Below are positions 30,649 through 42,274 of a stretch of 64,000 bases of DNA, piece by piece. The position numbers and the translations under genes are program-made. Numbering within the stretch: position 1 is the stretch's first letter; each line of letters begins with the position of its first letter. The DNA is taken from contig OZ218958.1 of assembly GCA_965112735.1 (NCBI GenBank), forward strand, positions 1,426,001 to 1,490,000, in the 5' to 3' direction. The DNA is from Phaeosaccion multiseriatum (taxonomy: Eukaryota > Ochrophyta, other classes). The notes under the pieces are model-generated. The model did no database searches. It saw nothing but the letters and a program-made list of their open reading frames with translations, and was not told the origin of the DNA.

Positions 30649-32366
30649 CTCTCATCTCACGGCTTTGCCGCACACCCAACCGCAGAACACGTGGGGCCTC
30701 CCCCTTCTTCTGCACTTGCTGCACGACCCTCGTGAGCAGTGCTCTGCCCAACCTAAGGACCTCCTCTTGGACCTTCGCCCGCGTAGTCACGGAGCCAGGA
30801 ATGAAGGAGTTCTCGTTACTCATGGTCTTGTACCCATCCTCCGAACATTTGATGGGGCTGTCATCGACGCCTCTGCACAGAGAGTACACCAGAAAAGCCG
30901 CCTTGCGATTGCCCTGAAAGCCCCTCACGAGCATCTCCCAAGGCACCTTTCGGACCTCTTTGGCAAGAAGAGGCGGAGCGTCACTGCTGTCGCTGCTGCT
31001 GCTTCTACTGCTGCCGATGATCTCGACCTCGCTCCCGAGTCCCTCCTTCAACTGCTTGACGGTTCTACTGCCAATCCCAGGAAGCTTACGTAAGGGCAAT
31101 TGCCCGACCAGAGCCTCAACCATCTGAGGCAGCAGTGTCGTCTGCTGATTGGGTTTGTTGATTTCCCCGGCAAGCTTGGCCGCCACTTTGCTGACAGACA
31201 CGCCGGCACAGCACTTCAACTGCAGTTGAGTCTGGACGGTGCTACGGATTCGCTGGGCAATGTGGGACGCCACGGCCAGTCTCTCCACACAGCCACAGCC
31301 ACAGAGCGAGGCCCCACCGTACATCACCTTGCCTCCTCCTCCTCCTCCTCCTCCTCCTCCTCCTCCTCCTCCTCCTCCTCCAGCTCCTGCTCCTGTTCCT
31401 GCTCCTGCTTCTGCGGCTGCTGCTTCCCTTGCGAGCAGCCCACCCCCTCCTTCTCCGCCTCGTGCTTGCGGTAGTGAGGCTATTGATGCAGATTCCGTGA
31501 GTTTCACCTCCATCCCGGTCTGCGTCTCCTTTAGTGTGCCTCCTCCCTGGTATAGATGCCCCGCAAACGCGCTCGATAGCTGCTGCTTATCTATACAAAT
31601 GGAGCCAGAGGTGGGTAGCCCCAGAGACTCTGCCAGTTTGTCCAGGGTGTCCGTCACATCCAACCACATTTCATCCATGCCGCACTTCTCCACCCCTTGG
31701 GAGCACAAGGAGGACACCAAATCGCGAAGCTCCTGCAGAAGGAGGAGGGGCGGCAAGACGAGGGTGGACAGGTTAAGCGAAGGGGATGAAGGGGGAGGGT
31801 AAAGTGAGAGTGAGGGGAGGGAGAGGGAGAGGGTCAGAGAAAGAGAGACAGAGGGACAGAGAGGGGGGAAGAGGAGGCGGAAATTCAGCCTCCAAGTGTG
31901 GCGATTCCTACCGGCTGTCCTGGTCCACTCACCTCCGACGCCTCCCGATAGGGCGTCAGATCTTCGCCGTTGACTACCACAAGACCCGGGCACAGCTTTC
32001 TGGCCTCTGCGAGGGGCATGAGCTTGTGCAGCCCCTGCTTCCGTGCGACGTAGTTGCACGTGACGAGTATGTTCTTCTGCGAGAGGAATACGATGGGCAC
32101 AATAACGTAGAACAGCTTCAGCCGTAGCAGCCTTTTCCAGAGGCACAACATGCATCCACTTTCCCACCCTCTCTCATCCACGGTTCTCTTTTATGCTTCC
32201 CAGAAGCAAGCAGTCACCTACTCACCTGCTGGATGCCCAGGGGCTTTTGTCGGAGGGAGGGGTTCCTCCTCTCCTCGACTGATGCGTAGAAGGCATCGAC
32301 GTCGAGGTGAATCAGGACTCGCGTGTGCCGCACTTCCAAGCGATCCAGCACCCCCTCGTCCCCCAT
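29014..32366 (-). CDS. Y-family translesion DNA polymerase (iota-like core, ubiquitin-binding tail)
   Basis: Exons are 32366-32226, 32076-31933, 31732-30544, 30357-30272 and 30027-29014, in frame, 857 residues. The palm has LIHLDVDAFYASVEERRNP (Asp22, Asp24) and GMDEMWLDVT (Asp115, Glu116), the metal-binding carboxylates. NYVARKQGLHKLMPLAEAR and VVVNGEDLTPYREASE resemble Pol iota most. CAGVSVSKVAAKLAGE and LRKLPGIGSRTVKQL (helix-hairpin-helix) follow, then a little-finger segment. The tail carries a C2H2 zinc finger C681-C684-H696-H700 with the spacing of the Pol eta UBZ3, a UBM-like LDPSFLAALPLDLQNELL, and an extreme C-terminal PIP-like VDIRRFFG. Such proteins bypass DNA lesions, recruited by ubiquitinated PCNA. 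Gly, Ser and Gln runs interrupt it. POLI versus POLH/RAD30 ancestry cannot be settled by eye. Confidence 0.88.
30207..30261. repeat. (CA)n dinucleotide in polymerase intron 4
   Basis: About 26 CA units, that is (GT)n on the transcribed sense strand, lie about 10 nt after the GTAGGG donor. Confidence 0.95.
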
Positions 32367-33896
32367 CTCCCGCTATTTATGTCCCTCTCCCCAATACATC
32401 CGTCCGGTGTCTTTCTCTCGCCGTCTCTCCCTCGTCCCTGTCTCGCTTCTCTCTCCTCTCTTATTTCTGTTGGCGGCAAACCAATTAAGAGAGGTGGGGC
32501 GCGCCCAAGGCCGTCCAGTGCCATCCCGGCAAGCCCATGAACATGAACTTGAAACTCACTCCGGTTCCTCTCCCTCCCCTTCAATGCACCACGCTTTTGA
32601 ATGGACAAATAGTGCATTAATATTATCATTGTGGAACGGAGAGTAAAGTCGGAATGGCGTGCGAAGTGTGGCGCTCCCGAAACGATCTTCTACCTAAGAT
32701 GTCTTGGCCCCACTTCCCACTTCTGCTGCTCCGCTCTGTCTCTCCTTCCCTTCCCTTCCCTTCCCTTCCCTTCGCCCTTCTTCCGCCCTTCCGTCCGTGG
32801 TGGAGCAAGTGTGTGGTGCCGAGTCAAGCAGACCAGCCTTTCCCCCCCCCCCTATTTTTCTTCGTGGTCCCGTCCCGTCCTACGGTAGGGTTACAAGAAA
32901 GGAGATGAAATGACGTCACGCCGTTCCCCCCCTCCGCCCCCCCGCCCCCAAACAGCGAGCAGCACTCTGTACATTGGTGCGCAACACGCGGTCACCAAGT
33001 CACTCCTGCCTGCTCTCTCTTCTCCATCAATGACTGTCTCCACAGCCAAACCCCCCAGCCAACCCCCCTCCTTCCTTTTCCCAATTATAACACCAACCAT
33101 TCCAAAAGTCTTGAGTGTCTGAGTGTGCATCGCACAGCCGGCATCACAGTGCAACCTGTGCCCTCAGACCTCTCTCCCTTCCCTTTAACCGAGCGACACC
33201 TTTCTAATCCTGATTTTTTAGGCCTCCCTACCCCCCCCCCCCCCCCGCCCCGCCTCTCCCTTCTGCTGCTCTACTCCAGCCTTTGTACCATAGACGGCAA
33301 AACTGCGGCCCACGCCACCCCCCCGTCCTTACTGAATCGCTGCAAGGGAGGGAGAGGAGAGCTGAAGTCAAGGAAGAGGAGAACGCAACAAGTTATGTAC
33401 TTCCCGCAGCCCCCCCGTTCTCTTTCTCTTGTTGCTTTCTCGTCTTCCTTTAACTTTCTCCTCTCCTCCCTCTCGTTTGTACTGCCCAATATAGTTTCCA
33501 CCACGGACGGCAAAACTGCGGGTGGAGGGCTGAGACAAATAAGAGTACCGCAGTCTATACCAGGCAGGTACGGAAATATTCACGCCCCCTTTCCTTTTCC
33601 GTACCTTGCAGACTTGCAGTACTCTACTTGTCTTCGCCCTCCCAACCCATTCCCCTTCCGTCTCTTTCCTGTCTCTCTCCACGAGCGACACGAAAGAGAC
33701 GGAGAAGGAAGCTGGCTGGTCATCACTCAGCCCTCTCGTTTCCTCTGCACCCCCCCCCCCCCCTTGCCTCTCCCCAGCTCACTCCCCTCTCGCCTCGCCT
33801 CCCTCCCATGGCGTACACCCCCTCTCTTGAGTGTGCCAACTCCACCAAACAAAACTTGCCTTGACACAGCAGGCCAGGCCGAAATGGCCGGAGCGA
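32367..33896. other. Intergenic stretch between the polymerase gene and the first family paralogue
   Basis: A 1.5-kb stretch upstream of the polymerase ATG and downstream of the 33897-34610 gene. It holds a (TTCCC)n run near 32745-32775 and a 15-mer ACGGCAAAACTGCGG present twice (33294 and 33507). 33820-33880 is homologous to the 3' flank of the paralogue at 35690-35740. No gene is supported. Confidence 0.5.
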
Positions 33897-34610
33897 CTAG
33901 AAACCATGCATCACCTCGGCCCAACCCTTCACGACAGGAGGAACCTTCCCCGAAGTAGGAGTGGAAGGGGAAGGAGGGGTAGAAAGTGGTGAAGAAGAAA
34001 AGGGCGAAGAAGTGGATTCTTTCGCCGCAGGACTTGTGGGTCCAGCGGAGGTCCACAGGCCGTCCAAGTTCTCCATCGCCACCTGCCGCTCAAGGCACTT
34101 GCTCCGCTTCTTGGGGCCCATCAACAGCGCGGTGTGCACGTTGGAGAGGCACGGGTCGTATCCGTCCGTGTTCACGTGGTTTCCACCCCGCTTCAAGCTC
34201 TTGCTGCTCACGCTCGCCCCCATCTGCGGCTCCACCAGTCCCCCACGCGCCAGATGGCGAGGGGGGGAAACAAGGCCGCTGTCCATCTTGCTCGTGCTGT
34301 GGGCGGGGCCGTCGTCCCTCAGCGCCAAGGCAGAGAAGGGAACTGCTTTCTTTTTTGAGACCAGGACCAGCTCGGGAACGGGAGAGGCCAAGGCCCCCAG
34401 TCCCCGTTCACGCTCTGGTGCAGCTGGTGTAGTGGGAAGAGCAGCGCCAGCTTCCAAACCATCGCCCCATGGGGAGGCCTTTCCCTGCTCGTGCTGCGGG
34501 TCAGCCATCGTGTGGCTTGCGGAGAGCACTTTGCCGGCGGCCGATATTCGGGGATGGGAGGCCTCCTTCTCCTTCGCCTCCTTGGGTTCCTTGGGTTCCA
34601 TACTCTTCAT
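33897..34610 (-). CDS. Unrecognised protein, paralogue A of a tandem pair
   Basis: An intron-free 237-residue frame from the ATG at 34610 (MKSMEPKEPKEAKEK). The open frame extends slightly upstream without another ATG. Only the C-terminal half aligns with the gene at 35743-36834. Shared features are a Gly/Pro segment ending GGLVEPQMGASVSSK, SLKRGGNHVNTDG, NVHTALLMGPKKRSKCLE, ENLDGLWTSAGPTSPA, a Ser/Pro/Thr-rich spacer, and a short C-terminal block VKGWAEVMHGF. The N-terminus is Lys/Glu-rich. The composition suggests disorder with short linear motifs and a basic, possibly nuclear-targeting stretch (KKRSK). No known domain is recognised. Homologous 3' flanks argue for a duplication of the locus. 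Confidence 0.65.
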   Translation of the reverse strand: MKSMEPKEPKEAKEKEASHPRISAAGKVLSASHTMADPQHEQGKASPWGDGLEAGAALPTTPAAPERERGLGALASPVPELVLVSKKKAVPFSALALRDDGPAHSTSKMDSGLVSPPRHLARGGLVEPQMGASVSSKSLKRGGNHVNTDGYDPCLSNVHTALLMGPKKRSKCLERQVAMENLDGLWTSAGPTSPAAKESTSSPFSSSPLSTPPSPSTPTSGKVPPVVKGWAEVMHGF

Positions 34611-35742
34611 AGACGCCACCTCCAACCTCGCTCACCCCTAGCCAAGTCTTCCTTCCCTCCCTCCTCCCTCCCTCCCTCCCTCTCTCACCCGCGACTACCT
34701 CCAGGCTTTCGATCTTTTGTCGGAAACCTGGAAACCTGTGAATTGGAGGGAAATAAAAAGGGGCGGTTTTCACACAAAGCCACGTAAGCGTTCTTGCTGC
34801 TTGGCGTGCCGGCTGACGACGCAGCGATAATAGCGCATCAGAGGTCAGCCGGCTATGGCGAAAGCTCAATAGCGCATCAGGGGTCCAGCATGACACGTCT
34901 TTGTGGCAGCAGCACTGAGCAGTAGCAGCAGAGAAAGATGAGGAAGACCCAAAGTGCAAAAAATGTATTGTAACCCTTGCTGTTGACCTCCCTCCTCTAC
35001 TTGTACCGCTGCCCCGCTCGATACCCCCCGTACGAATCTTGACTCATACGGCGAGTCTTGGCCTCGCCCGATTTGCCTTTCTTGCGTCTCTGTTAGCACT
35101 CTATCCCTTCCCTCCCCCTCTCAAAAAATTAAATGAATAAAAAAAAAGTAGCAAATCCCCGCCCGTGGAAAAAAGTGTGGCACTGTCTCAAACAGTCCAC
35201 CCCCCCCCCCACGTCGCTTACTTGTATAAGAAAAATTGCGCCCCCTTCTTCCCCCTCCAAATCAAAAGCACTCCACCTCTGCTCTGCTCTGCCCTGTGCG
35301 TGTAAGAACATTGTTCCTCCGTCTGCCGGTGCCGAATCGGAAGGAGTGTTTTAACCTCCCCCACGGCTCTCGCCCCTCGCCTTCCCTTTCTTTGCCCTTT
35401 GCCTTTGCCCGTACCCTCCCACCCCCCCGGCCTTGATACGAGTCCCTCCAGAGGACTTCAGTATGTATCTGCCGCAGTCCCTCTTCCTGTGTACACTCTC
35501 CCGTCTTTTGTTGTTGCTGGTGTCTTTCTCTCCACGAAACCAAAGAGGCGGGAGGGGGAAGTTAAATCTCTCTGCTCCCTCCCCCTCGCCCCGCCCCTGC
35601 CTTCTCCTCTGCGTCCTCCCACCCCTCCCCACTTCACTCCCCCTTTCGCTTTGCTGGCTGCTGCTGCTTCACCGCCACACACTCTCTCTTCTCCTGAGTG
35701 TGCCGACTCCAGCAACACCGCATGCCTCGACGCACCTGGCGG
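34611..35742. other. Spacer between the two paralogues, with inverted and direct repeats
   Basis: This 1.13-kb stretch holds the presumed promoter of paralogue A. A 9-bp inverted repeat GCCGGCTGA (34808-34816) and TCAGCCGGC (34845-34853) lies beside two direct copies of AATAGCGCATCAG (about 34829 and 34870). No gene is supported. Confidence 0.5.
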
Positions 35743-36834
35743 TTACAATCCGCTCACCACATCGCCCCAGCGACGCACGGCAGGAGCACCTTTCGTCGGC
35801 CCCCTGCTGCCGCTGTTCCGCCCCGAGGGGGAGGACGAAGAAGAAGATGATGATGAAGTAGGCGACGACGGCGACGACGATGACGACGACGACGACGATG
35901 ATGATGATAAAGCACACTCGCTCGCCGTTGGGCTTGGAGTAGCGCTGGTCAACAAGCCGTCCAAGCTCTCCAGCGCCTCGAGCCGCTGAAGGGTCATTTT
36001 CTTGCGCCTCTTGCCGCCCATCAGGAGCGCGCGGTGCACATTCATGGAGCGGAGGGAATCTACCCCCGTGTCCATGTGGCTTGCTTCCCGCTTCAAGGCC
36101 TTGTTGCTGGCGCTCGTCCCCGTCTGCGGTGCCATCAGCCCCCGTCCAATGTGGCGGCGGGGCGTGGGGCGAATTAGGTCCCTGCTCAATGTGATGCTGC
36201 GCCCGACGCCGTCGTCGTCTTGATCTGGAGAGCTGCTGCCACCATCGCTGTCCTCCACCCAGTGCGCACTGCACAGCCCAGATGATATCTTCGGTGGGGA
36301 GTGGTGGCACGCTGCTGTCCCACTGCCTGCTGCCCCACTGCCTGCTGCCCCACGGCCCGCGCGAGAGGAGACGAAGCGGCCCGCATCCACCGGTGTCCGC
36401 CTGCTGAACGCGCTCTTGCCCTTCCCCCATGCCCGAGCAGCCATTTCCCCTCCAACATTCCCTCCTCCGAACGCAGGGCCCGGGGATCCTTCTTTAACAA
36501 CATGTCTTCCAAACGCAAGGAAGGGGTGCGACACGTCCTTGAAGTAAGCGACCTTGGCGTCCACCAGGACGGGCTCGTGGTGTTGAGCACGGTCCCTCGC
36601 GATCCTTGCGTTGCCCGCAGCAGGCCACGCCGGCGTGTCAATTGGTGTCGTGGCGAGTTTCTCCGGTTCGGATCCTCCTCCCCACAACGACGTGGGCTGC
36701 GCGACTCGCTGGGCGCGCACGCATTCAGCCAGCCTGCGGTTCGCGGAGAGGCGATGCGGCTGCTTGGGCGTCACGCACGACTTTTCTCTGTCCGTCACCT
36801 CTGGTGCTTCCTCTGTCAGCGTCGACGACGGCAT
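35743..36834 (-). CDS. Unrecognised protein, paralogue B of a tandem pair
   Basis: An intron-free 363-residue frame from the ATG at 36834. The first 180 residues have no counterpart in paralogue A and include a partial repeat RGAAGSGAAGSGTA coded by GGCAGCAGT-type repeats. From about residue 215 the two align: RRHIGRGLMAPQTGTSASNK, ALKREASHMDTG, NVHRALLMGGKRRKKMTLQR, LESLDGLLTSATPSP, a Ser run, and a C-terminal VRRWGDVVSGL. The invariant core is NVHxALLMGxK followed by LDGLxTSAxP. The function is unknown. The basic GGKRRKK cluster could bind nucleic acid or act as a nuclear localisation signal; this is speculation. Confidence 0.68.
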   Translation of the reverse strand: MPSSTLTEEAPEVTDREKSCVTPKQPHRLSANRRLAECVRAQRVAQPTSLWGGGSEPEKLATTPIDTPAWPAAGNARIARDRAQHHEPVLVDAKVAYFKDVSHPFLAFGRHVVKEGSPGPAFGGGNVGGEMAARAWGKGKSAFSRRTPVDAGRFVSSRAGRGAAGSGAAGSGTAACHHSPPKISSGLCSAHWVEDSDGGSSSPDQDDDGVGRSITLSRDLIRPTPRRHIGRGLMAPQTGTSASNKALKREASHMDTGVDSLRSMNVHRALLMGGKRRKKMTLQRLEALESLDGLLTSATPSPTASECALSSSSSSSSSSSSPSSPTSSSSSSSSSPSGRNSGSRGPTKGAPAVRRWGDVVSGL

Positions 36835-37352
36835 GATTCAAAAGCGTCGGCCGTGGCTTTCCGCTCACGACGGTCCGGCAACCCCCCAACGCTAATCCCC
36901 TCTTCCCCCACCTACAGCTGTTGGTGGCTGCTGCTGCAGGCTCCTCGTGCTAACGTCATCTCATCATCATTTATCTCCCTATTCCTCCAATCGATGTCCC
37001 ACCCTCTCCAGATATCCTCTCCACCCTTAAGGAGAATCTCGCCCCTCGACCGACAGAGTCCTTTTCCCGGCTCCTATTTTACTGCTGATGTGTGTAGATC
37101 CTAGTGAGACAGTGAGACACTCTCAGAGCCGAGCCTCGCCTGTGTACATCGTTGGGGAGTCTGTCCATTTCGCGGCCTTCCAAAAACCAGGGGGGTGGGG
37201 AACAGTAAGTAAAGCAGCAGACTGAGCCCGGGTTCCACCCCTCCTGCTCCTGCTGCTTCTCCGTTCACCCCTCCAGCTGGGAGGGGAAGGCGTCATCCTT
37301 GCATTGCACATCCTGCCGAGGTATACAATCTTTTGTCCTCTTCTTAACTGCG
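36835..37352. promoter_or_regulatory. Divergent promoter region, paralogue B and APC8
   Basis: A 518-bp gap between divergent ATGs. It carries ATCATCATTTAT near 36963 and no long repeat. Function is inferred from position. Confidence 0.45.
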
Positions 37353-38669
37353 ATGGAGGGGGGCTCTGCTGTACGGAGCAGGCGGAGGCAACGAGGAGGT
37401 AGAGCAGTGGGGGAAGGAGCAGGAGGAGGAGAAGGAGGAGATGACGGAGGGAGGAGAGGCAATAGAGGGAGGAGAGGAGCGGCAGGAGCAGCAGCGGGAG
37501 AAGAAGGAGGAGGAGAAGGAGGAGGAGGATGGGAGGAGGGAACTGCCAAAGGAGGTGGGGCGGCCCGGAAAGGGAAAGGCAGGGCGAAAGACGCTACAGC
37601 ACAGGCGAGGCCGCCGTTCGAAGAACACCGTCAACAATTCGCTCCGGAAGAGGAAGAGCAGGAGGAGGAGAGGAGTATGGAGGGGATTATGGAGGAGCAA
37701 GATCGCCAGGGCCAAGAGGAGTATCTCTCTCAGCTTGGCATCATGCACTATGAACTGCGCCTCTCGATAGCTGAGCTGTCGAGTAGAGGACTCAAACTGG
37801 CGGCCAAGTGGGCAGCAGAGCAACTGGTGGGGCTGCCGGAAGGGCTCGTGGAGCACGAAGGCGTAGACGCCCTGTCCAGCTACCCTCGAGGGGAGATTCC
37901 CTCCGTGCAGCCAGCTGCTACAACAACACGAGAGGGAGGAGGAGGAGGAGGAGGAGGAGGAGGAGGAGGAGGAGGAGGAGGAGGGGGCGCAGAGGCAGGA
38001 GCAGGAGGAGGAGGGTCCGAAGCAATGGTGGACGACGGCGAGGAGGGAACGGATGGGGAGGGAAGAAGCAGGCGAGATGGCGGAGGAGAGGCAGGTCTTA
38101 ACCGGTTGTCAGAGAGCGAGACTCTGGACCACCACCAGCAGCAGCACGAGCAGCAATTATGGGGCGCCCAGCAGCAGCAGCAGCAGCAGGAGCAAGACGC
38201 CCTCCTCTTTGCCAAAGTGTTGTTCGACGTTGGCGAGTACGACCGAGCAGCAGGGGTGTTTGGGGTGGAGCACCAACAAGCGCAGAGACTCCGCGGGGGC
38301 GAAGGCGTTGACGGACTGCCCCCGCCGCCTCACCTGTCTCCGCGGGCAGTCTTCCTTCGGGCGCACGCCCTCTACCTTGCGGGGGAGAAGAGGAAGGAGG
38401 AGGACACGCTCAAACTGGGGGATCAAGTAGAGACGCGCTGCAGAGTGTCCAACACCAACCTCTGTACCCTGCATGAGGAGCTGTCGGAGAGGTAAGGGAG
38501 GGAGGGAGGGAGGGAGGGGGGTGGGGGTGGAGGAGTGGGGGAGGGGGATTAGGTTGGGAGAGAGAGGTGGGGGTGGGAGGGGAGGGAGACAGGGAGGACA
38601 GAAGAGGGAGACCTTGCGCAATCATACTTCGCTCACTCGCTCGCACAACGTATTTGTCAACCACAAACG

Positions 38670-38720
<51 letters not shown>

Positions 38721-41700
38721 CAGATACTGGCAAGGTGGTCTGGACGCCTTCGGATTGTACATGCTCGGAGTCGTTCTCAAGGAGCTCGGGCCCAGCGCGA
38801 GAGTGCTCGCGAGTAGCTCCTCTGCAGATACGAGCAGTGGTGGTGGCGGCGGCAGGGGCAGCGGTAGCGGCAGCGGCAGTACGGCCACCCCCGCCCAAAG
38901 GAAGGGTGCAGCAGCAAGGGCCCCCGCTAAAGGAGGAGGAGGAAAGGAGGGAGGGGGAGATGTTGGTGATACAACAACAGCAGCAGCAGCAGCAGCAGCG
39001 GCGGCGGCGTCAACAGCGGCGGCGCCAAAGGCCATGGACATACTAACGGAGTCTGTCCGAGCCTTCCCCTGGAACTGGTCAGCCTGGCTGGACCTTGCGA
39101 GCCTGTGTATCGAGGCGGATACCATTCCCCCAGTGCTTGTGCGAGACCCTCCCAGCTTTTGGGTGTATCAGTGCTTCTTGCAGCACCTGCTGGTGGAACA
39201 GGAGGAGTGTGCGGAGGCGTTTAACGTGCTTGGAAGCCTTGAGGAGCTGCTGCCCAGGAGCAATTACCTCCTCGCGCAACGAGCCATGGCGCAGTACCAG
39301 GTGGTCAAGTTGGCGTCAGGTCGCCTGTGGTCTTTTCTTTGCTGTGGCTAGCTGCTGGCTGATGTGCCATTCACTCACATTCACGCAGCCAGCCAGCCCG
39401 CACCCTCTCACTCACTATAGTCGCTTTCCTACTGACGCTCGTTCTGTGTGGCTGTGTGGCTGTGCCTAACCTAAACAGATTCTCGAGTACGACGCCTCCA
39501 TGGAATGTTTCCAAGAGCTGCAGCGCCGAGACCCCCTCCGCTTAGAGCACCTCGACACCTTCTCCAACATCCTCTATGTCAAGGAGAAGACCGCAGATCT
39601 CAGTCACCTTGCCCACGCCGCAGTCAGGAGCGACAAGTACAGACCGGAGACGTGCTGCATTGTCGGCAACTACTACGGCCTCAAGGTGCGCAAGAAAGAG
39701 AGAGTATTGTGTGTGTGTCTGTGTGTGTGTGCGTGCGTTTGTGCGTGGATAGGTGTGTGTGTGCGTGTGCATGTGCATGTGCGTGCGTGCGTGCGTGCGT
39801 GGGTGTGCATGTGCATGTGCGTGTGGTCCGGCGGGCAGGCGGACAGACAGACAGGGAATGGGGAGACGAAGTGTCGGATCAATCATCTCCGCTAAGGTGC
39901 TGTTGGTGCTCTTTGTTGCTCGCCCTCTTTGTGGGAAGGAGGGCATTAGCCTTCCTTTGTCCTCCGTCCCAGGACTTGTGTGAGGCGTAACGTCCATCCT
40001 CCTCCCCCTTTCCTTCCGTCTTGTCCCATCCCATTTCTTTGATCCCCCACCCACCCCCTCTGTGGTGCTAAGCCTCTCTCGAAACCCCCACCTTACCCCA
40101 CCTTCCCCCATTCCCTCCCTCCTCTTCCCCGTCTTCTTCCCCCTCCTCCTCCTCCTCCTCCTCCTCCTCCTCCTCCTCCTCCTCCTCCTCCTCCTCCTCC
40201 TCCTCCTCATCCTCATCCTCCTCCTTCTCCTTCTCCTTCTCCTCCTCCTCCTCCTCCTCCTCCCTCTCCTCTCCCCCTCCCCACCACCCTCCTCCCCCCC
40301 CCCGTGTTGTCGTATGTACATCAGGGGCAGCACGAGAAGGCGGTACTGTATTTCATGCGTGCCCTTAAGCTCAATCGCAACTTCCTCAGCGCTTGGACGC
40401 TCATGGGCCACGAGTACGTCGAGATGAAGAACACAGGTCAGGGCGTGAGTCGTAGGTTAGCGCAGACTGGCTTGGCTCAGTAGGGAAGTCTTTTGCTACA
40501 GTAATGGCTGTGAGTGAGTAGGTGGGTATCGTAGTGAGAGTAGTGATAGTAGTAGTGACCAAGTGACGCGTGTATGTGGGCATGAAAGACGCACGCGTCC
40601 GTGAGTAAGCAAGTGTGGGTGAGGTGAGGTGAGGTGAGGTGAGGTGAGGTGAGGTGAATTGTCAGGTGGAGAGGGTGACGTGTCAGGTGTCAGGTGTCAG
40701 GTGTCAGGTATCAGGTGTCAGGTGTCAGGTGTCAGGTGTCAGGTGTCAGGTGTCGGGTGTCAGGTGTCAGGTGTCAGGTGTCAGGTGTCAGGTGTCAGGT
40801 GTGAGGAGGTGACCAAGGAGTGGTTGGTTATTGGTTGAGCAAGTAGATACTAGTGACTGAGTGACGCGTAGGGGTATCAGGTGTCAGGGTGCCAGGCGTT
40901 GAGTGTTCAGATAACTCATTTGTTCAGGATTGTGAGTACTGATTGTCATCTAAAAAATGTCGAGCTCAAACTCAAATCACCTAATATAAAACCCTCAAAC
41001 TCAAACTCTATCCGAACCACCCCCACCACCCCCACCACCACCACCACCACCACCACCACCCCCACCACCCCCACCACCCAGGTGCTGCGATTGAGGCCTA
41101 CCGCCGAGCTGTGGACGTGAACCCTCGGGACTATCGGGCCTGGTACGGGCTCGGGCAAACGTACGAGATACTGAAAATGCACATGTATGCCATGTATTAC
41201 TATCGCAAGACAGTGGCGCTACGGCCCTTCGACTCGAGGATGTGGTGCGCAATGGCAGCGTGCTATGAGATGCTGGTGAGGGAGTTGGTCACACAGAAGG
41301 AAAGGAGGGAGGGAGGGAGGGAGGGAGGGAGGGAGGGAGGGAAGGTGTGGAGTAGGGGAGTGTTGGATGGAGGGGGAGGCAGGTGAGTGGAAGGAAAGAC
41401 TCAAAGGAAGGCCTCACCCTGTCAATTCATCTCATATTTTCCATGCTCCTTCCTTCCCTTCCCTTCCCTTCCAGGACCGGAAAGAAGACGCCATTCGGAC
41501 GTACGAGAGAGCTATGGACAACGACGATCGCGAAGGGCTCTCCTTCCCCAAGCTTGCTCGCCTCTATGGAGAGAGTCGACAGGAGGACCGCGCTGCAGAG
41601 GTGTGGACAAGGCTGCTGGAGCGGCACGATAGGGACAGCCCTCTCCTCACGCCGGATGTGGTCGAGGCGCTGATTACACTTGCGTATTACCACAAGAACA

Positions 41701-41874
41701 AGGGGGAGAACCCGCTGGCATCGTTTTATGCGAGGTGGGTGAGGAGGGAGGGGAGTGGGGGCCGAGAAGGGAGGTCTAATGTTTGTGATATTTGTGATTG
41801 TTTGTGTGTGCGTGTGTGTGCTCAATATACTGCTGCTTGACCACCCATGGTAATTTGTTGGTCTAATAATTGTA

Positions 41875-41914
<40 letters not shown>

Positions 41915-42274
41915 CTCAGCAAACTGCTGGACTACCCGGGCATGGAGCGAGAAGATGCCAAGGCCCTGCTGCGCGAGATCAGCAGCTTCGACAACCACCA
42001 GGCCCAAGCACGAGCACGCCAGAGGGCAGAGGCAGCAGTTGGTGATACGGGAGGAGGGGCAGCAGAGGGGCGGCAAAAGGGGAAGGGTAGGGCTGGCGGA
42101 GGCGGGGCGGGAGGAGGGATCAGTACTCGCACACGTAGCAGAGGCGGGAGGCAGTCTTCGGGTGGTGGAAGTGGGGGTGGGGGGCCCAATGAGGGCAGAG
42201 CAATGGAGCAAGGGCAATCTGTGGGCAGCTTCATGAGTAGCGACAGCAGCAGCAGTGATGAAGGCAACGTATAG
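37353..42274 (+). CDS. APC8: Anaphase-promoting complex subunit 8 (CDC23), TPR protein
   Basis: Exons are 37353-38491, 38724-39300, 39479-39685, 40325-40436, 41082-41275, 41475-41734 and 41920-42274, in frame, 947 residues. The start is the ATG at 37353. The tetratricopeptide array is highly conserved: [80 protein letters not shown] and [20 protein letters not shown]. The N-terminal APC8 domain is present but interrupted by Gly/Glu/Gln runs, so the protein exceeds the usual 550-600 residues. APC8 is a scaffold of the APC/C ubiquitin ligase that drives mitotic exit and binds partner TPR subunits. I chose the exon 2 donor CAG|GTGGTC because it restores the TPR spacing [18 protein letters not shown]. 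Confidence 0.92.
40616..40803. repeat. (GGTGA)n pentamer and (GGTGTCA)n heptamer in APC8 intron 4
   Basis: GAGGT pentamers at 40616-40655 are followed by about 16 tandem GGTGTCA heptamers with single-base variants at 40678-40800. The same intron ends in a (CCA)n run at the acceptor (41019-41080). Confidence 0.93.
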
